Shown here: piece after piece, positions 1 to 9,686 of the stretch
Numbering within the stretch: the stretch's first letter is position 1
Layout of the letters: each line of letters opens with the position of its first letter
Assembly (NCBI RefSeq): GCF_900096755.1
Contig: NZ_LT615227.1
Coordinates: 1,393,822-1,457,821, forward strand
Direction: 5' to 3'
Origin: Polynucleobacter necessarius
GTDB lineage: Bacteria > Pseudomonadota > Gammaproteobacteria > Burkholderiales > Burkholderiaceae
Length of the DNA: 64,000 bases
Position numbers and translations under genes: made by a program
Notes under the pieces: generated by a model
Databases searched by the model: none
Seen by the model: the letters and a program-made list of their open reading frames with translations, nothing else
Told to the model about the DNA's origin: nothing

Positions 1-721
1 CCAGCCCTGGCTTGCTCTTAGAGGGTTCCACTTCCCACAGCTCTTTAATGCCAATGCCATAGCTTTGAGGGTCTGCATCCTTATCAAGGGCAAATTTAGT
101 AATGAGTTGTTTGCCAAGGTGGCCGCGTGCGCCTTCAGCGAAGAGGGTGTACTTACCGCGCAATTCCATACCCAGCTGAAATTGATCAGTAGGATTTCCT
201 TCTTTATCTAAACCCATTGAGCTGGTAATAACACCGCTAACTGCACCTTGTTCGTTATAAAGAATTTCTGCAGCCGGAAAGCCCGGGAAAATTTCAACAC
301 CAAGATTCTCGGCTTGTTGTCCAAGCCAGCGAGTCACGTTCGCAAGGCTAACAATGTAGTTACCTTCATTCTTAAAGCAGTGAGGTAACAACCAGTTTGG
401 AACTTGGTAGGATTTGTCGTCAGTGAGAAATAAAAATTGATCTTCTGTTAGGGCGGTATCGAGTGGGGCACCCAATTCTTTCCAGTCGGGAAAGAGTTCT
501 GTAAGTGCCTTGGGATCCATTACTGCTCCCGAGAGAATGTGAGCGCCAATCTCGGAGCCTTTTTCCAAGGCACAGACACTGATCTCTTTGCCAGAAGCAT
601 TAGCCAATTGTTTGGCTTTAATAGCCGCAGATAGACCAGCAGGGCCACCGCCAACAACGACTAGGTCATAGTCCATGGACTCTCTAGGCCCAAATTGTTC
701 TAGCAGTTCTACAGCATTCAT
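1..721 (-). CDS. Electron transfer flavoprotein-ubiquinone oxidoreductase, 5' part
   Basis: Reverse-strand reading frame open from an ATG at 721 to the window edge, so only about the first 240 residues are present. The N-terminus has an FAD-binding dinucleotide fold (VVVGGGPAGLSAA, residues about 17-29) followed by EKGSEIGAHILSG, typical of ETF dehydrogenase. The family passes electrons from reduced ETF to ubiquinone at the inner membrane. A GGAG ribosome site lies just upstream of the ATG. It is divergent from scoA. No lesion is visible in the part present. Confidence 0.85.
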   Translation of the reverse strand, partial: MNAVELLEQFGPRESMDYDLVVVGGGPAGLSAAIKAKQLANASGKEISVCALEKGSEIGAHILSGAVMDPKALTELFPDWKELGAPLDTALTEDQFLFLTDDKSYQVPNWLLPHCFKNEGNYIVSLANVTRWLGQQAENLGVEIFPGFPAAEILYNEQGAVSGVITSSMGLDKEGNPTDQFQLGMELRGKYTLFAEGARGHLGKQLITKFALDKDADPQSYGIGIKELWEVEPSKSKPGL

Positions 722-878
722 TCAGTTTCTCCGAGGTATCTCAAAATAGGGTATTTAGCCCCAATAGTTTAGTTCTAACTGCCAAAATCCCTTCTAGTGC
801 CAAACCCACCTAGGCTGGGGGTCTAAAGCGTTATGATTGCTTTTTTACCCATTTTGGCAATATTAGGACAAAAGTTTT

Positions 879-1574
879 ATGAATAAAACTTACCCATCGG
901 CTGTTGACGCCCTGCGGGATATCTTAAAAGACGGACAAAAATTAGCTGTGGGCGGTTTTGGTCTTTGCGGAATTCCTGAAGCTTTGATTCAGGCGGTAAA
1001 GGATTTGGGCGCTCAGAATCTGACTGCCATTGCCAATAACGCTGGTGTAGATGGTTTCGGTTTATTGCTCAATTCCCGTCAAGTCAAAAAAATGGTTGCC
1101 TCTTACGTGGGCGAGAACAAAGAATTCGAACGTCAATATTTAGCAGGCGAGCTTGAGTTGGAATTTACGCCACAAGGAACTTTGGCTGAAAAATTACGCG
1201 CAGGTGGTTGCGGTATTCCTGCTTTCTATACCAAAACGGGTGTTGGTACATTAGTTGCCGATGGTAAAGAAGAGAAAACATTTGATGGTGAGAAATACAT
1301 CATGGAGCGTTCTATCGTTTCGGATATCTCTTTAGTGAAAGCATGGAAAGCAGATAAATTAGGAAACTTGGTATATCGCTACACAGCGCGTAACTTTAAT
1401 CCTGTTGTTGCAATGGCTGGCAAGATCACAGTTGCGGAAGTGGAAGAGATCGTAGAGAACGGTCAATTACATCCGGATGAGATCCATACTCCGGGCATCT
1501 ACGTACACCGCTTGGTGCTGCATAAGACTCCAGAAAAGCGGATTGAGCAACGCACCTTGACAGCAAAAGCTTAA
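879..1574 (+). CDS. scoA: 3-oxoacid CoA-transferase subunit A
   Basis: 231 residues, the usual length for the alpha subunit of succinyl-CoA:3-oxoacid CoA-transferase. The N-terminal [13 protein letters not shown] and the ANNAG segment are typical family I CoA-transferase signatures. With ScoB it moves CoA from succinyl-CoA to acetoacetate or related 3-oxoacids, feeding ketone-body carbon to acetyl-CoA. The ATG at 879 follows AGGACAAAAG. scoB follows after 56 bases, so the two are probably co-transcribed. Confidence 0.9.
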   Translation: MNKTYPSAVDALRDILKDGQKLAVGGFGLCGIPEALIQAVKDLGAQNLTAIANNAGVDGFGLLLNSRQVKKMVASYVGENKEFERQYLAGELELEFTPQGTLAEKLRAGGCGIPAFYTKTGVGTLVADGKEEKTFDGEKYIMERSIVSDISLVKAWKADKLGNLVYRYTARNFNPVVAMAGKITVAEVEEIVENGQLHPDEIHTPGIYVHRLVLHKTPEKRIEQRTLTAKA

Positions 1575-1630
1575 TTCCCCGAACAATAGCCATAAAACAG
1601 CAATAGAACAAAATACTTAGGAGGATCGAA

Positions 1631-2302
1631 ATGCCTTGGACAAGAGATGAAATGGCAGCACGTGCTGCTAAAGAGTTAAAAGACGGTTACTACGTGAACT
1701 TGGGCATTGGTATGCCTACCTTGGTAGCAAACCATGTGCCAAAGAACATGGAGGTGTGGCTCCAGTCCGAGAATGGGCTTTTGGGTATAGGCCCATTTCC
1801 AACCGAAGAAACAATTGATGCAGATTTGATTAACGCTGGTAAGCAAACGATTACGACTTTGCCTGGCTCATCTATTTTCTCTTCCGCAGATTCTTTTGGA
1901 ATGATTCGTGGCGGCAAAATCAATATTGCGATTTTGGGTGCGATGCAGGTGAGTGAGCATGGCGATTTAGCCAACTGGATGATTCCGGGAAAAATGGTTA
2001 AAGGCATGGGCGGCGCAATGGACTTGGTTGCAGGCGTAAAACACGTTGTAGTGCTGATGGAGCACGTCGCCAAAAAGAAAGATGGCACAGAAGAACTCAA
2101 AATTTTGCCTAAGTGCACCTTGCCATTGACTGGTGTAGGCGTCATTAGCCAGATCATCACTGATCTTTGTGTTCTTGACATTACGCCTAAGGGTTTGAAG
2201 TTGACTGAATTAGCTCCAGGTGTAACAAAGGAAGAAGTGATTGCTAAGACCGGCGCCCCTGTTGACACAACGGGTTTTGAAGCAATTTATCCGGATGAAT
2301 GA
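1631..2302 (+). CDS. scoB: 3-oxoacid CoA-transferase subunit B
   Basis: 223 residues, beginning [16 protein letters not shown]. The segment [14 protein letters not shown] carries the catalytic glutamate region of family I CoA-transferase beta subunits (the glutamate in SENG forms the CoA thioester). The start at 1631 is preceded by an AGGAGGATCG ribosome site. It completes the heterodimer with ScoA. A strong terminator follows immediately at 2306-2336. Confidence 0.9.
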   Translation: MPWTRDEMAARAAKELKDGYYVNLGIGMPTLVANHVPKNMEVWLQSENGLLGIGPFPTEETIDADLINAGKQTITTLPGSSIFSSADSFGMIRGGKINIAILGAMQVSEHGDLANWMIPGKMVKGMGGAMDLVAGVKHVVVLMEHVAKKKDGTEELKILPKCTLPLTGVGVISQIITDLCVLDITPKGLKLTELAPGVTKEEVIAKTGAPVDTTGFEAIYPDE

Positions 2303-2305
2303 AAT

Positions 2306-2336
2306 AATGGGATCACTATGTCGGGATCCCATTTTT
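2306..2336 (+). terminator. Rho-independent terminator of scoAB
   Basis: Stem AATGGGATC pairs with GATCCCATT around a ten-base loop and is followed by a T-rich tail. It ends scoAB. The first in-frame ATG of the downstream CDF gene (2318) lies in the loop, which argues against that ATG as the real start. Confidence 0.75.
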
Positions 2337-2362
2337 CTTCTTCAAAACCCTCGGTGCCAAAG

Positions 2363-3466
2363 ATGAATTCTGGTACAGACCCCTCATTGCATGCCCATAA
2401 AAAGGGTGATACAAAGCACACCCATAGCAAGCAAGTCTCCAATCAAAATCTTCTCTTAATTGCCCTGGTATTGACTCTAGGTTTCTCAGGGATTGAGGGA
2501 GCTGCCGCTTACTTTGCTAATTCATTGGCCCTGATCTCGGATGCTGGTCATATGGTGACCGATGCAGCAGCCTTAGGTCTGGCCTTATTGGCGCAAATTA
2601 TTTCTCGTCGCCCACCATCGCCTAAGCATTCCTTTGGCTTTGGACGCGCTGAAGCGCTAGCGGCATTTGTGAACAGTATTGTGATGCTCGCATTAGTAGT
2701 TTGGATCGTAGTCGAAGCGGTTAGTCGTTTCTATGATCCGCACAAAGTAGATGGCCTCACGGTCACAGTCGTTGCAGCAGTTGGTTTGCTAATGAATATC
2801 GTTGTAGCCTGGGTGTTGTCTCGTGATAAGAAGAGTGTAAATACTCGTGCTGCGCTAGTTCATGTCATGGGCGATTTATTGGGTTCGATCGCTGCATTGA
2901 TTGCTGGTGTTGTCATTCAGCTAACAGGCTGGATGCCTATCGACGCGATTCTTTCGATATTAGTATCTCTCCTGATCCTCAAATCCACCATCTCTATTCT
3001 TCACGAGTCGTATCACCTTCTCATGGAGGGCGTACCGCTTCATATTGATTATTTACAGGTTGGTACAGATTTAAGAAAAGTTCCTGGCGTGCTAGCGGTA
3101 CACGATCTGCACGTCTGGGAAATGACTCCGAGCTTTCCGGCGCTCATTGGCCATATCGAAATTGCTGATATGCGAGAGTGGCCTGCGATCATGTCCCGTA
3201 TTAACACGATGCTTTTAGATAAGCACGGCATTGATCACGTTACCCTGCAGCCTGAAGAGGTTGGCGAAGATCACGACCATGAGCATGATCATGTGAGTCG
3301 TGAAATCCATAATGCAGCTCAGGCGGCAAACGTCTTTCACGACGGCGAAACTTTTTATGTGGATTGCTCTAGTGGCGATGAAAAACACCGCATGGCCTAT
3401 CACGCGTGGGGCAATCCAAGTAACAGGGTCTTACTCTGCGTTCATGGCTTAACAAGACGTGGTTAG
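2363..3466 (+). CDS. CDF-family zinc/cobalt/cadmium exporter with hydrolase-derived tail
   Basis: Cation diffusion facilitator of the CzcD/ZitB type. A His-rich N-terminus (HAHKKGDTKHTHSK) precedes six predicted membrane helices. NSLALISDAGHMVTD gives the HxxxD metal site of helix 2 and ALVHVMGDLLGS that of helix 5. A cytoplasmic domain and a DHDHEHDH tail follow. These proteins expel Zn2+ or similar ions by proton antiport at the inner membrane. I prefer ATG 2363 because ATG 2318 is inside the scoAB terminator. The frame does not stop after the His-rich tail. It runs into about 50 residues belonging to the next gene, an alpha/beta hydrolase, and ends at its first frameshift. Whether the junction is a natural fusion or a lost stop cannot be told. 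Confidence 0.8.
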   Translation: MNSGTDPSLHAHKKGDTKHTHSKQVSNQNLLLIALVLTLGFSGIEGAAAYFANSLALISDAGHMVTDAAALGLALLAQIISRRPPSPKHSFGFGRAEALAAFVNSIVMLALVVWIVVEAVSRFYDPHKVDGLTVTVVAAVGLLMNIVVAWVLSRDKKSVNTRAALVHVMGDLLGSIAALIAGVVIQLTGWMPIDAILSILVSLLILKSTISILHESYHLLMEGVPLHIDYLQVGTDLRKVPGVLAVHDLHVWEMTPSFPALIGHIEIADMREWPAIMSRINTMLLDKHGIDHVTLQPEEVGEDHDHEHDHVSREIHNAAQAANVFHDGETFYVDCSSGDEKHRMAYHAWGNPSNRVLLCVHGLTRRG

Positions 3467-4194
3467 TGACTTTAAGACACTCGCGCAGGCCATGTGCAAA
3501 GACTATTACGTTGTTTGTCCGGATGTGGTGGGTAGGGGCGATTCAGAGCGCCTCGCCAACCCAATGCCCTATGCCGTACCGCAGTATGTTTCGGATATGG
3601 CTACGCTGGTAAAAAAAACTCGGCGTCACTCAGGTGGACTGGTTTGGTACATCAACGGGTGGACTTATTGGCATGGTGTACGCCGCAATGCCAAATTCAC
3701 CCATACGTCGCATGCTGATTAATGATGTGGGCCCAAGAATTGAGCCTGAGGCAATTAAGCGTCTAGGCTCCTACGTAGGCCAACCATTTACTTTTGCTAG
3801 TCGCAGTGATACATTGAATCGTTTAAATGAAATTTGCGCTAGCTTTGGTGAACATACCGCGCAGGAGTGGGAAATCTATAACGGCCCGATGTTGATTCAG
3901 AAGGAAGGTAAATGGATCATGCATTACGACCCCGATATTTCTGTACCGTTTGCATCCGTCAATCCCATCATGGCTAAAGCTGGTGAGATGGCGATGTGGC
4001 ATGCTTTTAAGCAGATTCATATTCCGATGCTCATCGTGCGTGGCGGCAATTCAGACTTGCTTTCAGCGGCTACAGTTGCAGAAATGTGCAAAGTCAATCC
4101 TTATGCGCGCAGTATTGAGATTCCGAATGTTGGTCATGCGCCAGCATTTGTGAAGCAAGAGCAAGTTGCTTTAGCAAAAGAGTTCTTTAGTTAA
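3293..4194 (+). pseudogene. Alpha/beta hydrolase, two frameshifts
   Basis: Three frames together give one hydrolase of about 300 residues. The oxyanion segment VLLCVHGLTRRG is in the CDF frame. DFKTLAQAM through YVSDMATLVKK is in the second frame. The nucleophile elbow WFGTSTGG through to VGHAPAFVKQ (catalytic His) is in the third. The first shift is an extra T near 3463, changing R-G-S-D to a stop. The second is an A8 tract at 3611-3618 where seven A would keep frame. The start is uncertain: GTG 3293 is the first candidate after the CDF His-tail. The substrate cannot be inferred. The gene is inactive as read. Confidence 0.8.
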
Positions 4195-4210
4195 TTACTT
4201 CTAGTTGCCA

Positions 4211-6244
4211 ATGGCAAATGCCCCTAGCAAATCGATCGGCGCACCAATAATCATTGATGCTTGGTATGGCGAGCCAGCAGAATTTCATGCGGCTGGCGTC
4301 CTACAAATATTGCAGTCCCTTAATTTAGACGAAGCGACTTTAACTGCCGCAAGTAATACTGCGCGCACACATGGCAAGGAAGCGCTCATTAAACTCATAG
4401 GTGAGGAGCCCGCCAAATTATTAATAGGCTATCGCGGATTGCGTCAAGCGCAGGCAAAGTTAGTACGCGACGATGGCGGTTTGAGTGTTTCCGGCCAAGA
4501 AGAGATGTTGCGCAAGATGCTGTTGGCTTTTGGCGATGACTTGCGGGTAGTTTTGATCTATCTTGCATCTCGTTTGCAGACTTTACGCTGGGTAACGCAA
4601 GAGAAGATGCGGATGCCTGCAGTGTGGGCACAAGAGATTCTTAATATTGATGCTTCGTTGGCAAATCGTTTGGGTATTTGGCAAATGAAGTGGGAGATGG
4701 AGGATTTAGCATTTAGAGCTTTATCGCCAGAAATTTATCTCGACATTGCCAAGATGCTAGATGCCAAACGCATTGAGCGCCAATCATTCATCGATCAAAT
4801 TGTTTTGCAACTACAGCAAGAATTAAAGACTGCGCAAATTGATGGCGAGGTTCTTGGACGGCCCAAGCATATCTACAGCATTTGGAAAAAGATGGAGGGC
4901 AAGTCTTTAGACTTTGCCAATCTTTACGATGTCAGGGCATTTCGTGTTTTAGTTGCTGATGTGAAATCTTGTTATGCCGTGCTAGGTATCGTGCATAACG
5001 TCTGGCAGCCAGTGCCAAGAGAGTTTGATGACTACATAGCAAGACCGAAGCCTAATGGATATCAATCTTTGCATACCGTAGTCATGAATGAAGATGGCAC
5101 TGCATTTGAGATTCAGGTGCGCACACAAGAAATGCATCAGCAGGCAGAGTACGGCTTGGCTGCCCATTGGCGCTACAAAGAGGGTGCATATGCAGGCATG
5201 GCGACGCCACCAAGCCCTCAAAAAATCAACAAGCCTACCGCCAACCATCAGCAAGGTACGCATAGCGCTGAAGTTGCGTATGGAAGACAGATCGCCTGGG
5301 CACGTCAACTGATCTCATGGAAAGAGGATGCATGGGAGCAACTTAAGCACCATGAGATTGATGATCACATTTACGTTCTCACTCCTTTGGGGAAAGTGAT
5401 TTCCTTGGAGAAGGGTTCAACGCCAATTGACTTTGCTTATGCTGTGCACACTAATCTTGGGCATCGCTGTCGTGGTGCGCGAGTAGATGGCGCGATGGTG
5501 CCGTTAGAAACTGCATTAAAGAACGGCCAAACCATCGAGATCATTGCAGTGAAACATGGCGGTCCATCAAGAGACTGGATTAGCCCTGATAAAAACTATG
5601 TGCGCTCACAAAGAGCGCGTCAACGCGTACGCGCTTGGTTTAATGCGCTCGATGATGAGGAAACTGGTGGCGCTGGAAAAACTTCCGAGAGTAAAGCTGA
5701 TGTAGCTGCAGAAGTAAAAGTGGTTGCAACCCCTCCTGAAATCATTCTTCGTAATAGCACCCATAAGGCGGGACGCGGCGGAGATGTACTAGTGGTTGGG
5801 GTGGATTCATTGCTAACTCAGTTGGCACGTTGCTGTCGACCTGTGCCGCCTGATGCCATTGCAGGATTTGTCACGCAAGGCAGGGGGGTGTCTATTCATC
5901 GACGTTCTTGTAAGACCTTTAGAGGTTTGCTAGAAAGGACGCCAGAGCGGGTAATTCAAACAGCTTGGACTGCTTCAGCCGCCGATCCGGTGGTCAGTCA
6001 GGATCAAAAACGGGTTTTCCCAGCGGATTTGGTTGTGACTGGGGTGGATCGTCCCGAGTTGATGCGAGAGCTCTTTGAGATTCTCACCAGACAAGGCGTT
6101 CATGTCATCGATCTGCGTAAATCGGCCAAAAAGGGTCTGGCACAGATCCTTTTGACTGTGGAGGTAAAGGATTCGGAGGTCTTACGCCTGGTTCAAAACA
6201 GCCTAGAAGAGGTCAAAGGGGTCACCCAAGTGCGCCGCCGGTGA
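4211..6244 (+). CDS. relA: GTP pyrophosphokinase RelA
   Basis: Stringent-response (p)ppGpp synthetase of 677 residues from ATG 4211; a TTG six bases earlier is less likely. A degenerate HD region (about residues 40-190) lacks the HD hydrolase motif. The synthetase domain follows (RPKHIYSIWKKM to YQSLHTVV). Its EFDD sequence is the ExDD signature of monofunctional RelA rather than the RxKD of bifunctional SpoT enzymes. A TGS domain (DHIYVLTPLGKVISLEKGS), a conserved cysteine segment (ARCCRPVPPD) and a C-terminal ACT domain complete the ribosome-sensing half. Intact. It lies just upstream of tRNA-Val. Confidence 0.93.
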   Translation: MANAPSKSIGAPIIIDAWYGEPAEFHAAGVLQILQSLNLDEATLTAASNTARTHGKEALIKLIGEEPAKLLIGYRGLRQAQAKLVRDDGGLSVSGQEEMLRKMLLAFGDDLRVVLIYLASRLQTLRWVTQEKMRMPAVWAQEILNIDASLANRLGIWQMKWEMEDLAFRALSPEIYLDIAKMLDAKRIERQSFIDQIVLQLQQELKTAQIDGEVLGRPKHIYSIWKKMEGKSLDFANLYDVRAFRVLVADVKSCYAVLGIVHNVWQPVPREFDDYIARPKPNGYQSLHTVVMNEDGTAFEIQVRTQEMHQQAEYGLAAHWRYKEGAYAGMATPPSPQKINKPTANHQQGTHSAEVAYGRQIAWARQLISWKEDAWEQLKHHEIDDHIYVLTPLGKVISLEKGSTPIDFAYAVHTNLGHRCRGARVDGAMVPLETALKNGQTIEIIAVKHGGPSRDWISPDKNYVRSQRARQRVRAWFNALDDEETGGAGKTSESKADVAAEVKVVATPPEIILRNSTHKAGRGGDVLVVGVDSLLTQLARCCRPVPPDAIAGFVTQGRGVSIHRRSCKTFRGLLERTPERVIQTAWTASAADPVVSQDQKRVFPADLVVTGVDRPELMRELFEILTRQGVHVIDLRKSAKKGLAQILLTVEVKDSEVLRLVQNSLEEVKGVTQVRRR

Positions 6245-6270
6245 TAAACTCTATGGCTGTATAGTGTTAT

Positions 6271-6347
6271 AGGCTCGTAGCTCAGCTGGTTAGAGCACCA
6301 CCTTGACATGGTGGGGGTCGTTGGTTCGAGTCCAATCGAGCCTACCA
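6271..6347 (+). tRNA. tRNA-Val (GAC)
   Basis: 77-base cloverleaf with acceptor AGGCTCG paired to CGAGCCT, D-arm GCTC/GAGC, and anticodon stem CCACC/GGTGG around TTGACAT, giving anticodon GAC. T-arm GTTGG/CCAAT has the TTCGAGT loop. The 3' CCA is encoded. Confidence 0.95.
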
Positions 6348-6360
6348 ACGAATAGGACCC

Positions 6361-6398
6361 AAAGCGCGGTTGCCCAAAAGCTGCCGCGCTTTATTTTT
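6361..6398 (+). terminator. Terminator after tRNA-Val
   Basis: Nine-base stem AAAGCGCGG/CCGCGCTTT followed by ATTTTTAG. It separates tRNA-Val from the thrS operon. Confidence 0.7.
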
Positions 6399-6445
6399 AG
6401 GTCATCGAAGTACAACGGAAGCTCAGTAAATAAGATGGAGTCGTC

Positions 6446-8368
6446 ATGCTTGTAGTTACTCTACCCGATGGATCAAAACGTGAGTTTGATGCCCCAGTTC
6501 GCGTTGCTGATGTTGCGCAAAGTATTGGCAGTGGTCTTGCAAAAGCCGCATTAGGTGGCATCGTCGATGGCAAGATGGTCGACACCAGTTTTGTGATCGA
6601 TAAAGATAGTCAGCTGGCCATCATTACCGACAAGAGTCCAGAAGCTTTAGAGATTGTTCGTCACTCCACAGCGCACTTATTAGCTTACGCCGTAAAAGAA
6701 TTATTTCCCGATGCTCAAGTAACCATCGGCCCAGTGATCGAGAATGGTTTTTACTACGACTTCTCATATCACCGCCCATTTACTCCAGATGACTTGGTTG
6801 CTTTAGAAAAGAAAATGACTGAGCTCGCTAAAAAAGATGAGCCAGTAACGCGTACCGTCATGCCGCGTGATGAAGCGGTTGAGTTTTTCAAGAAGCAGGG
6901 CGAGAGCTACAAAGCAGAATTGATTGCGAGTATTCCGCAAGGCGAGGATGTTTCTTTGTATGCCGAAGGTAAGTTCACTGATTTGTGCCGTGGCCCACAC
7001 GTGCCTTCAACAGGAAAGCTCAAAGTATTTAAGCTTATGAAGCTTGCTGGCGCTTACTGGCGTGGCGATAGCAAGAATGAGATGTTGCAACGTATTTACG
7101 GTACTGCCTGGTTGCGCAAGGAAGATCAAGACGCTTATTTGCACATGCTGGAAGAGTCGGAGAAGCGCGATCATCGTCGCCTTGGTAAGCAACTCGATTT
7201 ATTCCATTTTCAAGAAGAGGCGCCTGGTTTAATTTTCTGGCATCCAAAAGGTTGGTCGATTTGGCAAGAGGTTGAGCAATACATGCGTCGCGTGTATCAG
7301 CAAGAAGGCTACCAAGAAGTTAAAGCACCACAAATTTTGGATCGCGGTCTTTGGGAAAAATCTGGCCACTGGGAAAACTACAAAGAAAATATGTTCACGA
7401 CCGAGTCGGAGAATCGTGCTTATGCATTAAAGCCGATGAACTGTCCTGGTCACGTACAAATTTATAACTCTGGTTTGCATAGTTACCGCGAGTTGCCATT
7501 GCGCTTCGGTGAGTTTGGTCAGTGCCATCGCAATGAGCCATCAGGTGCTTTGCATGGTTTGATGCGAGTGCGTGGTTTCACGCAAGATGACGGCCATATT
7601 TTCTGCACCGAAGATCAAATTCAATCAGAGGTTGCTGCGTTTGATAAAGCGGTTCGTGCTGTTTACCAAGATTTCGGCTTTACTGAGGTCGCTGTGAAGC
7701 TGGCTTTACGTCCTGCGAAGCGTGTTGGTGACGACGCAATCTGGGATAAGGCTGAAGAAGCCCTGCGCGGCGCTTTAAAGGCCTCCGGTCAAGAGTGGGA
7801 AGAATTGCCAGGTGAGGGTGCTTTTTATGGTCCAAAGATCGAATATCACCTCAAGGACTCTATTGGGCGTACATGGCAGTGCGGCACGATTCAGGTGGAT
7901 TTCTCAATGCCAGCCCGTTTGGGGGCTGAATACGTGGCTGAAGACAATAGCCGTAAGACTCCAGTCATGCTCCACAGGGCAATTGTGGGTTCTTTAGAGC
8001 GTTTTATCGGCATTTTGATCGAAAATCACGCCGGAAATATGCCGGTTTGGTTGGCTTCGACCCAGGCTGTAGTCCTCAATATTTCAGGAAATTCTGCTGC
8101 ATATGCACAACAAGTGCAGCAATTGCTGAAAAAACAAGGGTTTAGAGTCGAATCTGATTTGCAGAACGAGAAAATTACGTATAAAATACGCGAGCACGCA
8201 TCACAGAAGATCCCATTTTTGCTCGTTGTAGGGGATAAGGAATCAGAAAGTAATACGGTGGCCGTTCGTGCCCGTGGCGGAGTGGATTTAGGTGTAATGC
8301 CTCTTGATGCCTTCGTTGCCCGACTCCAGCAGGATATATCCCAGAAAGTCGGACCCGAGCCTAGCTAG
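6446..8368 (+). CDS. thrS: Threonyl-tRNA synthetase
   Basis: 640 residues, the normal full length. N-terminal TGS domain (about 1-60), editing domain with [11 protein letters not shown], class II core with motif 2 ([19 protein letters not shown]) and motif 3 ([15 protein letters not shown]), then the C-terminal anticodon-binding domain. It charges tRNA-Thr and deacylates mischarged Ser-tRNA. GGAG six bases before the ATG supports the start. It heads the thrS-infC-rpmI-rplT-pheS-pheT-ihfA block common in bacteria. Confidence 0.97.
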   Translation: MLVVTLPDGSKREFDAPVRVADVAQSIGSGLAKAALGGIVDGKMVDTSFVIDKDSQLAIITDKSPEALEIVRHSTAHLLAYAVKELFPDAQVTIGPVIENGFYYDFSYHRPFTPDDLVALEKKMTELAKKDEPVTRTVMPRDEAVEFFKKQGESYKAELIASIPQGEDVSLYAEGKFTDLCRGPHVPSTGKLKVFKLMKLAGAYWRGDSKNEMLQRIYGTAWLRKEDQDAYLHMLEESEKRDHRRLGKQLDLFHFQEEAPGLIFWHPKGWSIWQEVEQYMRRVYQQEGYQEVKAPQILDRGLWEKSGHWENYKENMFTTESENRAYALKPMNCPGHVQIYNSGLHSYRELPLRFGEFGQCHRNEPSGALHGLMRVRGFTQDDGHIFCTEDQIQSEVAAFDKAVRAVYQDFGFTEVAVKLALRPAKRVGDDAIWDKAEEALRGALKASGQEWEELPGEGAFYGPKIEYHLKDSIGRTWQCGTIQVDFSMPARLGAEYVAEDNSRKTPVMLHRAIVGSLERFIGILIENHAGNMPVWLASTQAVVLNISGNSAAYAQQVQQLLKKQGFRVESDLQNEKITYKIREHASQKIPFLLVVGDKESESNTVAVRARGGVDLGVMPLDAFVARLQQDISQKVGPEPS

Positions 8369-8409
8369 GGCTAGAACGGTTTTTATTGTTTTTTAGAGGA
8401 ATTAAGAAG

Positions 8410-8934
8410 ATCGCTACTGAAAAATTGCAGCGCATTAACCGGGAAATTACTACTCCTGAAGTGCGTTTGATTGGAATTGATGGAGAGCCCATCGGTGTAG
8501 TTAGTTTGAGTGAAGCCTTGGCTGCAGCAGAAGAGAAGGAGACCGATCTGGTTGAAATTGCTCCTACGGCTGCTCCACCTGTAGTCCGCATCATGGACTT
8601 CGGCAAATTCAAATACCAAGAAGCTAAGCGGATGCATGAAGCAAAGCTGAAGCAAAAAGTCATTCAGGTGAAGGAAGTTAAATTCCGCCCTGGTACTGAT
8701 GATGGTGACTACGGTGTGAAGCTACGCAATCTAATCCGCTTTTTGGAAGATGGCGATAAGACAAAGATTACGCTGCGGTTTCGGGGTCGTGAAATGGCCC
8801 ACCAAGAAATCGGAGTCAGAATGTTGGAACGTTTGAAGTTGGATCTCGTTGAGTACGGCCAAGTCGAACAGTTTCCAAAGATGGAAGGCCGCCAGATGGT
8901 GATGGTGTTGGCCCCCATTCGTAAGGCTAAGTAA
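8410..8934 (+). CDS. infC: Translation initiation factor IF-3, probable ATC start
   Basis: Binds the 30S subunit and proofreads initiator tRNA and start codon. About 174 residues; the N-domain has [18 protein letters not shown] and the C-domain [19 protein letters not shown] and [13 protein letters not shown]. No ATG or GTG lies at the expected N-terminus. A GAGGA ribosome site at 8396-8400 is nine bases from an ATC codon at 8410, and the following residues ([12 protein letters not shown]) match where betaproteobacterial IF-3 begins. An ATT at 8401 touches the ribosome site, and a TTG at 8386 lies upstream of it. Non-AUG starts at infC are known from E. coli (AUU), where IF-3 represses its own translation. 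Confidence 0.9.
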   Translation: MATEKLQRINREITTPEVRLIGIDGEPIGVVSLSEALAAAEEKETDLVEIAPTAAPPVVRIMDFGKFKYQEAKRMHEAKLKQKVIQVKEVKFRPGTDDGDYGVKLRNLIRFLEDGDKTKITLRFRGREMAHQEIGVRMLERLKLDLVEYGQVEQFPKMEGRQMVMVLAPIRKAK

Positions 8935-8974
8935 AAAGGCAATTCGCAGGAATTATCTTTTTCTTATGTAGGGA

Positions 8975-9037
8975 GGCGCTGAAAGGCGCCGATAGTTTGA
9001 AGTGCTTCTGGGTACAGGAAGAGTAACCGTTGGTTAC
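8975..9037 (+). promoter_or_regulatory. Structured rpmI-rplT leader, possible L20 autoregulatory site
   Basis: The 138-base gap between infC and rpmI holds two perfect hairpins: GGCGC/GCGCC (8975-8990) and GTAACC/GGTTAC (9023-9037). In other bacteria L20 represses translation of rpmI-rplT by binding structured RNA at this position. That these hairpins do so here is inference. Confidence 0.4.
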
Positions 9038-9072
9038 CACCTATGTTGCACAAGTAATTGAAGGGGTGCTTT

Positions 9073-9270
9073 ATGCCCAAGATGAAGAGCAAGAGTAGCG
9101 CTAAAAAGCGCTTCACGGTTCGCGCAGGCGGAACGATTAAACGAGGTCAGGCTTTCAAACGCCACATCCTCACCAAGAAGACCACAAAGAATAAGCGTCA
9201 CCTCCGTGGTTCCACAGAAGTTGCGAAAGCTGACGTTAAGTCAATTCGCTCTATGCTTCCATACGCTTAA
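9073..9270 (+). CDS. rpmI: 50S ribosomal protein L35
   Basis: 65 residues starting [14 protein letters not shown] at ATG 9073, with AAGGGG upstream; an in-frame TTG at 9058 would add a non-family leader. Basic large-subunit protein, with [12 protein letters not shown] in the middle as usual. rplT follows after 25 bases and the two are normally co-translated. Confidence 0.95.
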   Translation: MPKMKSKSSAKKRFTVRAGGTIKRGQAFKRHILTKKTTKNKRHLRGSTEVAKADVKSIRSMLPYA

Positions 9271-9295
9271 CCTCAGACTAGATTAGGAGAATTAA

Positions 9296-9661
9296 ATGCC
9301 AAGAGTCAAACGTGGGGTTACAGCAAGAGCCCGTCATAAGAAAATTACCGATGCCGCAACAGGTTACCGCGGTCGTCGTAAAAACGTATTCCGTATTGCT
9401 AAGCAAGCGGTTATGCGTGCTGGTCAATATGCGTATCGTGACCGTCGCAATAAGAAACGTGTATTCCGCGCTTTGTGGATTGCTCGTATCAACGCGGCAG
9501 TTCGTCAGCATGACATGACCTATAGCTTATTCATGAATGGTATGAAGAAGGCTGCGATCGAACTCGACCGCAAAGTGCTTTCTGATATGGCTATTGCTGA
9601 CAAAGCGGCTTTTGCTGCTTTGGTTACTCGGATCAAATCCGTAGTAAACGCTGCAGCTTAA
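9296..9661 (+). CDS. rplT: 50S ribosomal protein L20
   Basis: 121 residues beginning [16 protein letters not shown], then [17 protein letters not shown], the typical 23S-rRNA-binding N-terminus. L20 is needed early in 50S assembly and in several bacteria represses its own operon. TTAGGAGAATTAA precedes the ATG. Intact and of normal length. Confidence 0.96.
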   Translation: MPRVKRGVTARARHKKITDAATGYRGRRKNVFRIAKQAVMRAGQYAYRDRRNKKRVFRALWIARINAAVRQHDMTYSLFMNGMKKAAIELDRKVLSDMAIADKAAFAALVTRIKSVVNAAA

Positions 9662-9686
9662 TCTTAGTTTTCTAAACTAAGCTGCA

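Noticed and set aside
1690..2268. 192-residue minus-strand frame opposite scoB
   Set aside because: Antisense to a clear CoA-transferase subunit, no ribosome site and no family features.
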